From Monodelphis domestica (Eukaryota; Chordata; Mammalia; Didelphimorphia; Didelphidae), in contig NC_077227.1 of the NCBI RefSeq assembly GCF_027887165.1, positions 539,138,389 to 539,202,388 on the forward strand: 64,000 bases of DNA, in the 5' to 3' direction. The notes below the pieces were generated by a model that was not told where the DNA came from, did not search any database, and was given only the letters and a program-made list of their open reading frames with translations. Of this stretch, positions 12,251-24,065 are shown in pieces. Within the stretch, counting starts at the first letter, position 1; each line of letters starts with the position of its first letter. The translations under genes were made by a program, and so were the position numbers.

Positions 12251-13265
12251 AGAGAGGCTGACTCTATTGAATGAGTGAACTGAACATCATTTGTGAACTA
12301 TGTTGACTTGTCTACTCTTTGTTGCCTGTTCTCAGGTAGAATTGTCAAGAGTGTTAAGCGAACTAACTGTACATTTCCTAAAACTCCTAATTTTAGAAAA
12401 GCCCAGAAGCTACCTGGGTCTGAGAGAGGCTGTGGAAGCACAATTGAGCAGTAAATGTTTTATTATGGATTTTTAATGCTTTTATTGTTTTACTGTTCGA
12501 GTAAAATGCCCTTTTCAGCATCTAAGCCAATTTGCCCATTTCTTTTCCTTAGCAACTCTATTATGCCAGAGTCACATGAATGTGTTCCAATGAAATGTAA
12601 TAAGTTCAAGGAGGAAGTAGGGTTTTCCAGTAGTATGGGGACTTGGAGATAATTTTTATTTGGTAAATCATATTCCTTCCTTAGCACATCAGTAGCAGCA
12701 ACTTATAGAGATGTAAAGCTGGGGGACAAAAATCCATTCACTCTCTTTAAACCATAGAAATCTCAGCATTTCTTCCAGCATTTCCACTCAGCAGGGCCTA
12801 AATCAGCTCCTTATCCTTCTTATTGAATGATAGCAGGATACGGCTATCAATCTTATGTAAAGCTATATAGCTGAGTAATAAAGTACAGATGGGCTCCAGC
12901 TTACAAATGCATGAGTTATAAATGACTAAATACACAAATAGCAATAGCTACCTCTGCCCTAGCAGCAGAACTACTGCTGCTCAGCTTTCTACTGGAGCCT
13001 TTGCCATCAGGCTCCCCATCCCCACTCCAGAAGTCCTACATATTCTATCAAAATCTTTGCTTCTCTGCAGTGAAAGCCAATGCTGTTAGTGCCAGGGAGA
13101 GTCAAATAAAAAAGCCAGCAATGAGCTGGGGAAAGAGACGGAATGTTTAGACATCCCAAGTTGAAACTTGGAATGAAATTTTCCATAGAAATAATGGTAT
13201 AATGGTTGCTATTCATATAATAATGGCTTATATTTATATGATACTTTACAGCTTACAAACACAAC
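12251..13265. other. unassigned sequence
   Basis: No family recognised over about 1 kb. Two overlapping 65-codon open frames on opposite strands at 12455-12687 look accidental. Confidence 0.5.
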
Positions 13266-14284
13266 TGTTGTATCAGAGGCTCCCTTCTGACACAAAAGGC
13301 CTCGTTATACTTTGGGGACTTCTTGTTCTTTGGTTCCTTATACCCACCCAGATAACTCAGGAATTTCAGTAGCACCTCTTGCAAGCAAAGAAGCTCATCA
13401 GACTCAAAATATGACGATTTTATTTACAATTAAATGGAAATAGAGCTCATATTTAAGCCCACAAAAAGTGACTAACACTAATGAACAAATTTTCCAGCAA
13501 AGAATTCTACAGGGTGAGTGACTCATAGTGTCTACAGGTATAATATTTCACAGGTCCCAGCTTGAAATGGGCAGTTGGGGTTTGCTTTCTTATCAGTGCT
13601 CCCTTCCATGGCCCCTCTGGCTGAGTCTAGAAATTGTGTGTTTTAGAAGTTTTTGCCTGCTCCTTCCAATCCCAGTGGGCATCACCAGTTGTGGTTTCAC
13701 AGAGCAATGTTCCCTGGCATTGTTTTCCATAGCTCCACTGTATTTCTCTCTGGCTTTTTGCTGTAAGAGCTATTTTGTGGTTAGCCCCATTCACTGTCCA
13801 CAATTCTTCTGTTTCCTCTGCCTGTAGTAGATGGTGCAGATATTACTTTCTTGGGGACCAACTCTTTAATACCTGGCCCATCTAGGGAAAAGAACTCTAG
13901 GTGTATTTATAGCTCAAAAACATACCTGCATTATCCTTAAGTCTTTTTTTCCCTTCCATAACCCCCGGCTTCACACACAGGAGTCCCCCTTGGGATCTAA
14001 AGGAACATTTTCTCCTCACATCTCACAAGTGAGTTCTAATTCTAAATCAGCTCAGAGTGACTCATTACCATTTGTTTCTTCACTATCTCACTACCAGGGC
14101 TCATGATATGGCTCATATCTGAATCTCCCCCTGAATTCAGGGGCTCAGAGAGAACCATTCTCTTTCTACTTATCTCTCTGTCCCCTTTCTCTTCCTGGGC
14201 AATTGGGCTAGGTTATTCAAGTTACCTGGGACTGGTTTAAAAAAAACAAATAAACATCTAGAAAAGGGAGAAGAGACTAAGACA
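13266..14284 (-). mobile_element. possible old solo LTR (family not assigned)
   Basis: Read on the minus strand it has LTR-like order: a TATA-like stretch near 13900, AATAAA near 13413-13418, a U5-like stretch and a 3' end in ACA at 13266. The 5' end (TGTCTTAG, near 14284) is a guess and no clean target-site duplication is seen. Treated as a fossil. Confidence 0.3.
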
Positions 14285-14379
14285 ACACTCTCTAGTAGGA
14301 ATAAGCACTCACACATGTGGGTAGAGTTTTGTAATCTCTGCTACATTAAGTAGTTTCCCTTTTGTTTTTATTTATTTAT

Positions 14380-14450
14380 TATATATGTATATATATATAT
14401 TCATTATATTTATATACTTACATATGATATAATATAATTTATTTATTTTA
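14380..14450. repeat. AT-rich low-complexity tract
   Basis: Alternating TA and ATTTA runs, including 'atatatatatat' near 14390-14400. Confidence 0.8.
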
Positions 14451-14454
14451 AAAG

Positions 14455-14578
14455 TAAGCTTTCTAAGGTTGAAAGTGGTTAAAAGACTTACGAAGGTGAC
14501 ATAGCTAGTTAATGGAAGAAATAAGCCTAAACCCCAAGTCTTCTGATTCTCTAGTCCAGGGCCCGTTTCCAAATAGTA
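14455..14578 (-). repeat. MIR-like SINE fragment
   Basis: Antisense core: 'aagtggttaaaagacttacg', 'tgacatagctagttaatgg', then a box near 'aagtcttctgattctctag'. Confidence 0.5.
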
Positions 14579-15539
14579 AGGTAGGTCAGAATCTTTAGAA
14601 CTGGTGTTAGTGATACCAGTTTCCAGCTATATCATAAGTCAAAAGTACTTTAGTGGACTAACCTGGGGATTTAATCACCATTTAGAACAACTGCCTAAGG
14701 GGAACGAAGTCCAAGTTTCAGATAAGTGACTTGAAACAGTTATTTCAAATACAAACTGCTCATAAACTGAGGACAACCAGTATGGGAGAGAAGAAACATT
14801 TTCTGAATCTCTGATTCTGTCCAAGGCAGTGAGGTTATCTCAGATTCTGCCCCAAATTCATATTTGCTAAGATAAAGGTATATTTTGTCTTATTTCCAAA
14901 ACAGAGCAAACTGGACACTGTTAAAAAATTAAGTCCAAGGTGGTGCCACCATAAGATAGTACAATTCATGATTGGTGAACCTTACACATTAAATGAAATG
15001 GACAACCAACAGCAAAGTGAAAAGGCAGACAATGCGAGAGATAAAGAAGACATTCTTTATATTTTATCCTTTTCTTTTTCTTCTTTGTTTCTGACCTTTC
15101 TATTCTTTTTATCCTCAACAGAGTAGACTTCAGGGAGAGGCTATCAGAAAGAAGAAGATTTTGCTTTCAGAAGGAATTTGAAAGGGACATTAAGTATGGT
15201 AGGAAGCCAAAATGAGATTTGCCAAAAATATAGAAAAATGATCAAATGTGAAGAGATAGTAAAAAGGCAAGGAGTGTGAGTCATATTATGAACCATATCA
15301 GGTGAAGAGATGAGGCATCTGAGGGGTATCCAAAAAATAATAATTGATCAGTACATAATGTTTTATATTTTACAATATACTTTACAACCACAATGTCACT
15401 GTGGAAAACTAAAGGATGTCTAAGCATTCAATTGAATGAAATGTGATTTAACAAGCATTATTAAAAACTCTATATTCCGTGTGAGGCTAGCAATAGGTGA
15501 TGGAGATACTCAAATGGATGTGCAGTTAAACTGATATAG
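14579..15539. other. unassigned sequence
   Basis: Nothing recognised in about 0.95 kb. No convincing open frames. Confidence 0.5.
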
Positions 15540-16085
15540 ATATTTCCTCCAACAAAGTATAGATTGCCGGTCATCCATGCCTAGCCATCTTTTGTGACAC
15601 ACATACACATCCTTTCATAAGTGTACCACAGAGAATCCACCCCATGTGATGAGAACTTCCTTGCATTTTTTGACATCCTAAGAATACCAATGGAGCTCAT
15701 GAGATGCCCATCAATTATCCTTTATTTTTGCCATGTGATCAGGCTATCTTTTTTTCCACTTATCCATTTCTTTGATGACATCATTTATACCACTTTTCTT
15801 TTGTAATTCCTTGTTCATAATGTATTGCAGCACCTTAAAACCCATTGTGAACCTCTCTGTTGCTCTTTGGGTAACACTTAATTTCATTTCCTCACAGACT
15901 GCTATGTTTTAGAATTTATAGCTATACAACAACACTGGGAAAATGTTGTTATGAGCATCATTTAGAGAAAAGCCTTGAATCATTTGAAGAACTTTGTAGT
16001 TTTCCAAAGATAATTCAGCCAACTTGTCTTGCTCTCTAATTCTAGGCACAGCTCACTCTCCATTTGGAGTGTCTGTCCAAGATTA
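15540..16085 (-). repeat. RTE-clade LINE, C-terminal end of the reverse-transcriptase ORF
   Basis: The minus strand near 15700-15860 translates to a decayed block with K-S-G-I-N-D-V-I-K-E followed by a remnant of the R-W-A-G-H-V-x-R-x-D-N-R-W-T motif that ends RTE-type polyproteins. A stop sits between the two parts. The same block occurs at about 58260-58300. MAR1-type SINE tails in this window are thought to derive from this LINE group. Confidence 0.6.
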
Positions 16086-16086
16086 T

Positions 16087-16113
16087 TTATCTATCTATCT
16101 ATCTATCTATCTA

Positions 16114-16158
<45 letters not shown>
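16087..16158. repeat. (TCTA)n/(TCTG)n tetranucleotide repeat
   Basis: About seven TCTA units, then about ten TCTG units, then TCTA again. It lies at the junction of the RTE fragment and the MAR1 SINE and generates spurious repetitive open frames. Confidence 0.95.
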
Positions 16159-16386
16159 TGTGATCTTTGTGACCCCATTTGGAGTTTTCTTGGCAGGGAT
16201 ACCGTATTGGTTTGCCATTTCCTTCTCTGGCTCATTTTACAGATGAGGAAACTGAGGCAAACAGAGTTAAGTGACTTGCCCAGGGTTACATAGCTAGTAA
16301 GTGTCTGAGACTGGATTTGGACTTAGAAAGATGAGTCTTCCTGACTCCAGGCCCAATTCTCTTTCTACTGTACCAATCAGCTGCCC
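16159..16386 (-). repeat. MAR1-type SINE (CORE-SINE with RTE tail)
   Basis: The antisense copy begins with the RTE-like tail 'tttgtgaccccatttgg', then 'ggtttgccatttccttctc', 'acagatgaggaaactgaggc', 'gtgacttgcccagggttac', and ends 'caatcagctgccc'. Nearly full length. Confidence 0.85.
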
Positions 16387-16637
16387 ATATATATATAAAT
16401 ATATCATAAAAATATATATATAAGCTAAATCTGGTAAAAATCAAAAGTATCATCTGTCCAAGATAAACAATATATTCACATTTATAGATAGACAATTTAA
16501 AGAACTAAGTTGTAAGTATATAGAGTAGCATAATAGAAAATAAGAGTAAAATGTGTCAAGTCAAATATGACCCCTCAAAATTATCAAATGCTTAGAGATG
16601 GCAAAAATAAGGAGTGATGTAGGTTGTGAGTATAGAT

Positions 16638-17338
16638 CAGTGATAGCAAACCTTTTAGGGACCCTGAGACATGCCCCACCCACCCTACTATGTTCCTGTG
16701 CACCCCCTCCCCCTACTAAAAGCAGTATCCCACCCCCTGCAATGGAGGGGTGGGGCTGGCCAAATGAGAGGGCTGCTGCTAGGCTTTGATGGGCTTGAAA
16801 AGGTAGGGCAAGGCTAGGGGGTAGGCGGATTAGAGACCCAATGCCCCCCACTCTGCATTTGGGAGGCAGGGTCAGCTCCCAACTGGCTTGCGCCTTGGGA
16901 AGCTGCCTCCTGTGGCCACAGGACCTGCCCCTACATCCAATCCCACCTGCCTATTAGGCTATGACCCACATTGGGGTGGGAGCAGGGACAGAGGGAGTGC
17001 AGTTAACCTTTGGGGGGCAGAGTCACCCCATAGACTGGCAGCTGGCAGGGAAGGAAGGAAGAAAGTGGAAATCTTTTAGTGGGTAGGGCTGGCCTGGTGT
17101 TGGGAGAGGAGACTGTCCTTGTCTTCTCGACCCCTTGTAGCCACTAATCCCTGATAGGGAAGGGAGAATGGGAACGGCATGGCCTTAGTACTCTGCTCAG
17201 GGGAGGGAGTAAGAGTAGAAGGGTGGGGAAGCATGGAGAGAGGAAAGGAAGTAACTCTGAAGGGGATGGCCCCACATGCCCACAGAGAAGTCTCTGCATG
17301 TTGTCTTTGACATTCATGCCATAGGTTTGCCATCACAC
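16638..17338. mobile_element. hAT (OposCharlie-like) non-autonomous transposon, GC-rich
   Basis: Inverted termini 'cagtgatagcaaacctttt' and the matching 'ataggtttgccatcac'. Flanks 16630-16637 (gtatagat) and 17339-17346 (atatagga) look like an imperfect 8-bp duplication with the central TA favoured by Charlie-type hATs. The roughly 700-bp interior is GC-rich and has no recognisable transposase. Confidence 0.7.
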
Positions 17339-17447
17339 ATATAGGAAAAGAGATAAGAGAGTGAGGCAACCAAGGAATATACACATTAATGAATTAATTC
17401 TGTTGCTTATTTACTTAACTGTATGAGCAATAAAATAGGCAATTCTT

Positions 17448-18457
17448 CCAAATCGCCCTCCAGAATGGTTGGATCAATTCACAACTCCACCAGCAATGAA
17501 TTAATGTCCCCACTTTGCCACATCCCCTCCAGCATTCATTACTCTCCTTTGCTGTCATGTTAGCCAATCTGCTAGGTGTAAGTTATTTTGATTTGCATAT
17601 CTCTGATTATAAGAGATTTAGAACACTTTTTCATGTGCTTATTAATAGTTTTGATTTCTTTATCTGAAAACTGCCTATTCATGTCCCTTGCCCATTTATC
17701 AATTGGAGAATGGCTTGATTTTTTGTACAATTGATGTAGCCCTTTTTAAATTTGAGTGATTAAACCTTTGTCAGAGGTTTTTATGAATATTGGAACTATG
17801 CCCAAAGGGCGATAAAAGACTGTCTGACCTTTGATCCAGCCATAGCACTGCTGGGTTTGTACCCCAAAGAGATAATAAGGAAAAAGACTTGTACAAGAAT
17901 ATTCATAGCTGCGCTCTTTGTGGTGGCCAAAAATTGGAAAATGAGGGGATGCCCTTCAATTGGAGAATGGCTGAACAAATTGTGGTATATGTTGGTGATG
18001 GAATACTATTGTGCTCAAAGGAATAATAAAGTGGAGGAATTCCAAGGAGACTGGAACAACCTCCAGGAAGTGATGCAGAGCAAGAGGAGCAGAACCAGGA
18101 AAACATTGTACACAGAGACTAATACACTGTGATACAATCGAACGTAATGGACTTCTCCATTAGTGGCAATGCAATGTCCCTGAAAATCTGCAGGGATCTA
18201 GGAGAAAAAAAACACCGAGGAAAAGCAACTGCTTGACTACAGGGGTTGAGGGGATATGATTGAGGAGAGACTCTAAATGAACACTCTAATGCAAATACCA
18301 ACAACATGGAAATGGGTTTGAATCAAGAACAAATGTGATACCTAGTGGAATTGCGCCTGTCGGCTATGGGAGAGGTGGGGGGGAGGGGAGGAAAAGAAAA
18401 TGATCTTTGTCTCTAATAAATAATGTTTGGAAATGATCAAATAAAATATTGTTTTAA
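17448..18457 (+). repeat. 5'-inverted (twin-primed) L1 insertion
   Basis: About 17448-17785 is L1 in the minus direction; 17790-18457 is the adjoining L1 3' segment in the plus direction, with a T-L-W-like ORF2 end, 3' UTR, G-rich tract and A-rich tail. A 16-bp duplication, aaaataggcaattctt, flanks it at 17432-17447 and 18458-18473. The plus part keeps a 91-codon open piece of ORF2 (17857-18132). It is close to the full L1 at 50-57 kb, so both belong to a fairly recent subfamily. Confidence 0.92.
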
Positions 18458-18494
18458 AAAATAGGCAATTCTTTCCTTTTGTTTTTTTTTCCCT

Positions 18495-18548
18495 GTGAGT
18501 GGGAAATGATCTCTAAGGTCCATTCCAGTTCTTACATTCTGTGATTCT
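18495..18548 (+). repeat. CR1/L3-type tail fragment
   Basis: 'gatctctaaggtccattcca' followed by 'tctgtgattctgg' is the sense CR1/L3 or MIR3 3' end. Confidence 0.5.
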
Positions 18549-18897
18549 GGCTTTGCAGAACTGTAAAAATTAAAAGAAACAATATATTTAAAGCAAAATA
18601 ACTAGATCAGAAATTATATCATGCCTATAATTATACTGTTTACTTACAATGTCATGTCACAAAAACTCAAAGGATTTTACTGCTATCATAAATACATTCT
18701 GATAGATTATAATATCCCGATGAAAAAATCTGGAAAGCAGATAAAGAAACAGAGTTCTTGAACAGTTTGCCCTGGATTGGCACTGTAGTGACAATGTCTG
18801 GAAGAGATTTTATATTTCCTGATTAAATGCAGAATGTCTCATTCATTAAATCACTTCTCTTTCCAGGAATATTGGTCTGTTTTAGTATTTTAAGGAT
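18549..18897. other. unassigned sequence
   Basis: Nothing recognised. Confidence 0.45.
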
Positions 18898-19060
18898 GTA
18901 GCAGTGAGATGATGGAAAGATGACTAGACATGGAGTTGAGAGACCCACATTTTCCTTCTACCTGGGTAGCATAATAGCTAAATAAAATCAGGCAAGGGAC
19001 AGCTGCCTTTTCCTTAGTTTACATGTCTGCAAAATGAGGGTAACACTATTGACTCCCCTA
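18898..19060 (+). repeat. MIR-like SINE fragment
   Basis: 'atggagttgagagacccac' then 'tctgcaaaatgagggtaaca' keep the sense order of a MIR core and tail. Confidence 0.5.
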
Positions 19061-19084
19061 ACACAAAGCTAAGTGTCAAAGTGA

Positions 19085-19303
19085 CGGGAATGCTGTGGCA
19101 AAAGTCAAGAAAACTAATCTTTCTGAGTTCAAATTTGATCTAAGACACTTCCTAACTGGGCAAGCCACTTACCCATGTTGGCTTCAGTTCCTTGTCTATA
19201 AAATGAGCTGGAGAAGGAAATGGCAAACCTTTCAGGATCTTTGCCAAGAAAACTCCTCATGGAGGCACAGTGTCAGACACAAGTGAAAATGACTAAACAG
19301 CAA
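19085..19303 (+). repeat. MAR1-type SINE
   Basis: Sense order: 'ttctgagttcaaatttgatc', 'ctggagaaggaaatggcaaa', 'tttgccaagaaaact', then the RTE-like end 'gactaaacagcaac'. Confidence 0.8.
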
Positions 19304-19384
19304 CTGTTATCATAGTGAGTGATTGGCAGGATCAAATAATAGAAATGATAATATAGCTTATAAATAAATGTTTGTTGAATTGAA

Positions 19385-19870
19385 AGTGCTATATAGGAAT
19401 CTTGCCTCCAGGAGCAAATACAAAATACTGTTTGTCATTCAAAACCCTTCGAAATCTATTCCCCTCCTATCTTTCCAGTCTTCTTACACCTTACTCTCCA
19501 ATATATATTCTTCCTTCCAGTCACACTGGCCTCCTGGCCATTCACCAGCATGACACTCTATATCTCAGTTCCAGGCATTTTCTCAGCCTGTTCCTAATAC
19601 CCAGAATATTCTCCCTCCAACTGCTGATTTTCCCAGTTTCCTTTAAATTTCAACTAAAATCTCATTTTCTACAGGAAGCCTTCTCCACCCCGACTGTGTT
19701 CTGCCTTTTAATTATTTCTTATTTATCCTTTATCTAGCTTGCTTTGTATATATTTGATTGCATGGTGTCTCCTTACTAGACTGTAAACTTCTTGAGGATA
19801 GACTTCTCAAGACAGACTGTCTTAAAGTGCTATATAAATGCTGGCCATTATTATTGACAACAATAAAATA
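19385..19870 (+). repeat. L2 LINE 3' end
   Basis: Starts at 'gcctccaggagcaaatacaa' and runs through 'ccagtcttcttacacctta', 'cactggcctcctggcca', 'caggaagccttctccacc' to 'agtgctatataaatg'. Well ordered and about 480 bp. Confidence 0.8.
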
Positions 19871-19989
19871 TGTATTAATGTTTCTATATAAGTGCTAGTT
19901 TTTATTATTAATATTGATAATAAAGTATTTATTAAACATTTATGATTTACAAAGCTCCTTATAAATATGTTTGGTGATTAAAAGGCAAC

Positions 19990-20755
19990 TGAAAAGAAAA
20001 ATCTCATACTAAAATATTCATAACAGCACTATTAATAGTAAGAAAGAAATGGAAGGAAAATGTATGCTACCTAACAAATTAGGAGGAAAGAGAAAAGCAC
20101 TTATTAAGTATCTGCTATATGCCAGGCATTATGCTAAGCATTTTAAAATTCTATCTCATTTCATCCTCATAATGGTAAGTTACATTTTGATCCCATTTTA
20201 CAATTGAGGAAACTGGTTAAATAACTTGCCCAAGGTTGCACAGCTAGTAAGTATCAAAGGCCAGATTTGAATTCAAATCTTGTCAAGAGATCTAATGCTC
20301 TATCCACTGCTCTCTCCACCTAGCTGCCTCTGATATTAGAGAAATGACAAAATAATATTTTACAATTGAGTGCAATGGAATATTATTATACCATAAGAAA
20401 TGATGAGTATAAAGAATGAACTAATTCAGAGAGAAATAAATAGAATCAACAAAACAATTCACACAAACACAATAATGCAAATGAAAACATTGAAAAACTT
20501 TTGAACTCTGACCAATGCAGTGATAAACCATGATTTCAGAAGACAGAAAGTATGCTTGCCATCTCTTATCAAAAAAAGTGATTGGACTGTACATGTGGAA
20601 TGAGATATATTTCTAGGGATGGTTGTGTTGATTTACTCTTGACTTTGCTTATTTGTTATATGATAATGTTCTATGGGAGTGGGAGAGGAGAGTCGTTAGG
20701 AAGTGACAGTGATGTAAAACAAGGAGGTAATTATTAAAACAAATTTTAAAAAGAA
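19990..20755 (+). repeat. old L1 3' fragment, split by a SINE
   Basis: The left part (19990-20094) and right part (20329-20755) carry the degraded L1 order of 'aatattcataacagcac', 'caatggaatattattatacc' and the 3' UTR. The THER/MIR-like SINE sits between them. Confidence 0.65.
20095..20328 (-). repeat. THER/MIR-like SINE
   Basis: Antisense: 'tctgctatatgccaggcatt', 'cccattttacaattgaggaa', 'gcacagctagtaagt', 'ctatccactgctctctcc', 'acctagctgcc'. It interrupts the old L1. Confidence 0.8.
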
Positions 20756-20861
20756 CATGGGAAATTCAGAGAAATGTGGGAAGATTTTTATGAATTGAAG
20801 CAAGGTGAAGAAAGTAGAAACAGAAAAATGAAATATATGAGTATTTTTGTTTGTTTTTTGT

Positions 20862-21008
20862 TTTTAAAACTCTTATTGTTTGTCTTAGTATCAACTCCAA
20901 GACAGAAGAGTGGCAAGGGGAAGGCATTGGGGTTAAGTGACTTGCCCAAGGTCACATTGCTAGGAAGTCTCTGTATCCACATTTGAACCCAGGTCCTCCT
21001 GACTCCAC
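20862..21008 (-). repeat. WSINE1/SINE-1_MD-type CORE-SINE, 5'-truncated
   Basis: Antisense from 'ttaaaactcttattg' through 'ccaagacagaagagtggcaa' and 'gtgacttgcccaaggtcaca' to 'aacccaggtcctcctgactcc'. The first 30-40 bp of the SINE are absent. Confidence 0.75.
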
Positions 21009-21224
21009 ATGTCATGAAAAGAATACTATAACTGAGAAGAAAAAGGTATAACTATTATGACCAGTATCAGCTCTGGAAGAAGAAATGAGGAGGTTTAAAA
21101 AGTGATAAGGAAATTCATTTCTCTCATCTGTTTGCTTGCAATAAGGCGATTTTGATGCAATCAGATATACTGTCAGGGCCTATCAGTTAGTTTTGATTAA
21201 CTGTTTTAATTTGTCACGAGGGAG

Positions 21225-21560
21225 GCTCATGAGGGAGCCAGAAACATAGATGAAGACATGATTATGATGAAAAACAAAAAGGCACCAATTAAACTTTTTT
21301 GAAAGGTCATTGATACTTGAGAGAACAGTTTCAGTAGAATGGTGGGGAATAAAGCAAGACTACATTCGGTTAAAGTGAGAATAGGTATTAAGGGAACAGA
21401 ACCAACAAATGTAAACCACTTTCAAGAAGTTTTTTTCAAAAAAGTCATTTCCTTTCAAATTAAAAGAAGGACAGAGACAAGGGGGTAGCTAGACAACATA
21501 GCTCTTGTAGGTTTTGTGCTTTGGAGGGGCAGTGTTTTGTGGGGTGCTGGGGAGATCCAA
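21225..21560 (-). repeat. L2 LINE fragment
   Basis: 'aacagtttcagtagaatggt' and 'ccactttcaagaagttt' match the antisense L2 segment downstream of the D-L-S-A-A-F block. Degraded. Confidence 0.5.
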
Positions 21561-22029
21561 CGTTATTTATCAGTCAATACAACGGAACCAATATAGAGAC
21601 AAAAAATATATGAGGAAGGAGGGAATTGCTTGACTCAGGACCTTAAGAGGCAGAAAAAAATAACACTTTAAAAAGGAGTATGGACACCTCTTCTTCCTTA
21701 TTTAAAAAAAAAAAAACAAACCCACCTATTTTACCCATTTTGATGCAGGAATTGGGGAAATAAATAAAAACCCAGAAGTTTGGAAGAATGGACAAGGGAG
21801 TCTGAAGAAATTCCCATTGGATTGTCTAAGCTCTTTCAATGATTATTATTGTTAGATGTGCTAAAGGTAAGATCTTACAATGAAAATATAAAGGCAATAC
21901 TTAAAATTATTTGAATCTTATCAAACATTTTTAGTGAAAAGAAGTAAAATACATATTCATTGACCTTTTTACTTTCCTCTGACATTTCTTTCCAAGATGT
22001 ACTTGCATAGAGGAAGACAATACAACAGA
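21561..22029. other. unassigned sequence
   Basis: A-rich runs near 21703-21720. Nothing else recognised. Confidence 0.45.
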
Positions 22030-22215
22030 GGTTGCTTAGAATTATAGATTTAGAGGTAGAAGTGGCCTTGAAGGCCATCTAGACTAACTCAGTGAGGGAA
22101 CTAAAGCCCAGAAGATAGATTGTTTGCCCATGGTCACACATGTGATTAGTGCCAGTAAGCTGAACAGGCATTCAAACATAGGTGCTCTTACATCCAATCC
22201 AGTGTTCTTTCCCCT
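22030..22215 (-). repeat. CORE-SINE with CR1/L3-type tail
   Basis: 'agaattatagatttagaggt', 'aggccatctagactaactc' and 'tgcccatggtcacaca' are the antisense order of MIR3-like elements. Confidence 0.65.
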
Positions 22216-24062
22216 GAACCACACAACTTCTTTCTCGGGAGGTATGCTTTGCCTGCCTCTTTAAAGAAGCTCAATAAATTTTGCGTTTTCCCCAGAGTAT
22301 AGTAAGCTGAATAGAGCGAATGGGGTAACATGGGAGACAAGACCAGAGGATCGGAACTTGAAGGGACGTTGAAGAACAAGCATCTCATAGCTCAGAAATT
22401 TTCAGCATTTATCTGTATAGCTATGTTAAGTTTTGTAAATGACATTCTAACATAATGAGTAAATAGATTTCATTCTACTGGGACCTCAGCTAGAACATTT
22501 CATAAGGTTTCTTTTAATCAAAAGTTATTATTCAGAGAAGATGGAAATATATATTTTTTCTGTTACCATAGGAAGTAATTTACATTGTAACAAGATCAAG
22601 TATCTTTTCTACCACTTTTCAATCCAAAGCAAACTTCTAAAAACCATGAGGATACATGTAACAGAGTAAAAATGATTCATGGAAGGTCAAGTAGCTTGTA
22701 TGGTAACATATTTAAAACTTAATTTATGTTAAAACTAAAAAAATTAAGAAATTCTGTTTTTTCTAAAGCTTCTTTTGGACTCTTGGGGAGAGCCCATTGG
22801 AAAGTTGGGTGGTAAGTCCAGACAAAGGGGGTGGGGAAGCCCTTCATTAGGTGGATGGATTAAAGGTAAAAAAACAAATTTAACTCTTGACTTGTTCACA
22901 TGATTGCTTTCTCATTCATAAGAAGTGACGAAACCATAACTTACTATTTTCCATTGAAAAATGTAGTTGCAAGGGAGGATATATTGAATTCCCGGAATGT
23001 GGGGAGTCAACCAGAACTTATAAGGATGACAATTGCTTCTTAATGAAATGGTAAACCTGACTCTCTTTTTAAAGATATCTTTTCCTTTTTCATGATCCCT
23101 AAATATGTTACCCAAGATATTCTCAGGTCAGAGAGTCATGTTGGAGGACATGAGTCAACTCTAACAGTTCATTTCTCTCTCTAAGCGAGAAATGGCTTGA
23201 ATATAGAAGAATTAGAAATAAAATTGTTTCTGGCAGACTTGAGCCTAAAAACTGATTGATTAAGAATATAGAGTATTATTAGTATTCATATTTTTCCTTT
23301 GATACTTGCACCAGAAGTTGAAAATGACCATCCAACTATGCTATAAAATTTGGATGGAGAGATAAATTGGCAAGGAAACTAAAGAAGTTATGTAAGTTAT
23401 GTAATGCATCAAAGAACAGATTAGAAGATCTGCTTTGTCACTTTCTGGCATTCAGAATCAGTGAAAATGTCAGACTTCTATAAAAATTGCACAACTGTTC
23501 AGTTTAGTAACTATGCTTGAACTCCCAAAGTACTCAAGGAGGTAAACTAAGATTGTAGTTGCCAAATTAATAGCTTCCACTAAACACTCAACTCATAATC
23601 ACACATTGCAGTTTTTCATTTTTTTACATTTGGTTTTCTTAAATTCATACTTCACATCTAATGGCTACATTTGGCTTTCCCCTATGTGGGGGTGAGGGTC
23701 TTGGAAAATTCCCAAAGCATTCCTAACTAAATCCAGTGATTTAACTTGCACTATGTCTTTGGGTCCTTTGGCTCTCATCGGTCAGTTCTGGCCTCCACAT
23801 TATTTCCTGGCTTCCCTGTTAGGCTGGCACAAGAGTGCTGTTCTTCCTTTCCAGTTCCCTTGCAGATTAGGGCCTCCTATCTGGGGGGCATAAATTCTAA
23901 GATCCACTGTGGAGGGCTGAAACTGCTAATATCATAGGATACTTGCTGACCACAAACATATGTATTCTCTCTCCTTGCTCCTGCCCTTTAGCTTGGCATG
24001 GTCTCCCATCTCCCAGTGCAAAAAATAACAACAAAAACAAAAAAAAACTTTAAAAAAGTAAA
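22216..24062. other. unassigned sequence
   Basis: About 1.85 kb without a recognised repeat or gene, one of the longest repeat-free stretches here. No splice-flanked open frame stood out. Confidence 0.5.
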
Positions 24063-24065
24063 AGT

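Noticed and set aside
13266-14284. Whole proviral copy around the possible LTR
   Set aside because: No gag/pol/env-like protein and no second LTR within reach; at most a solo LTR.
16024-16293. Tandem-repeat protein-like open frames (YLSI/CLSV units)
   Set aside because: Produced by the (TCTA)n/(TCTG)n repeat.
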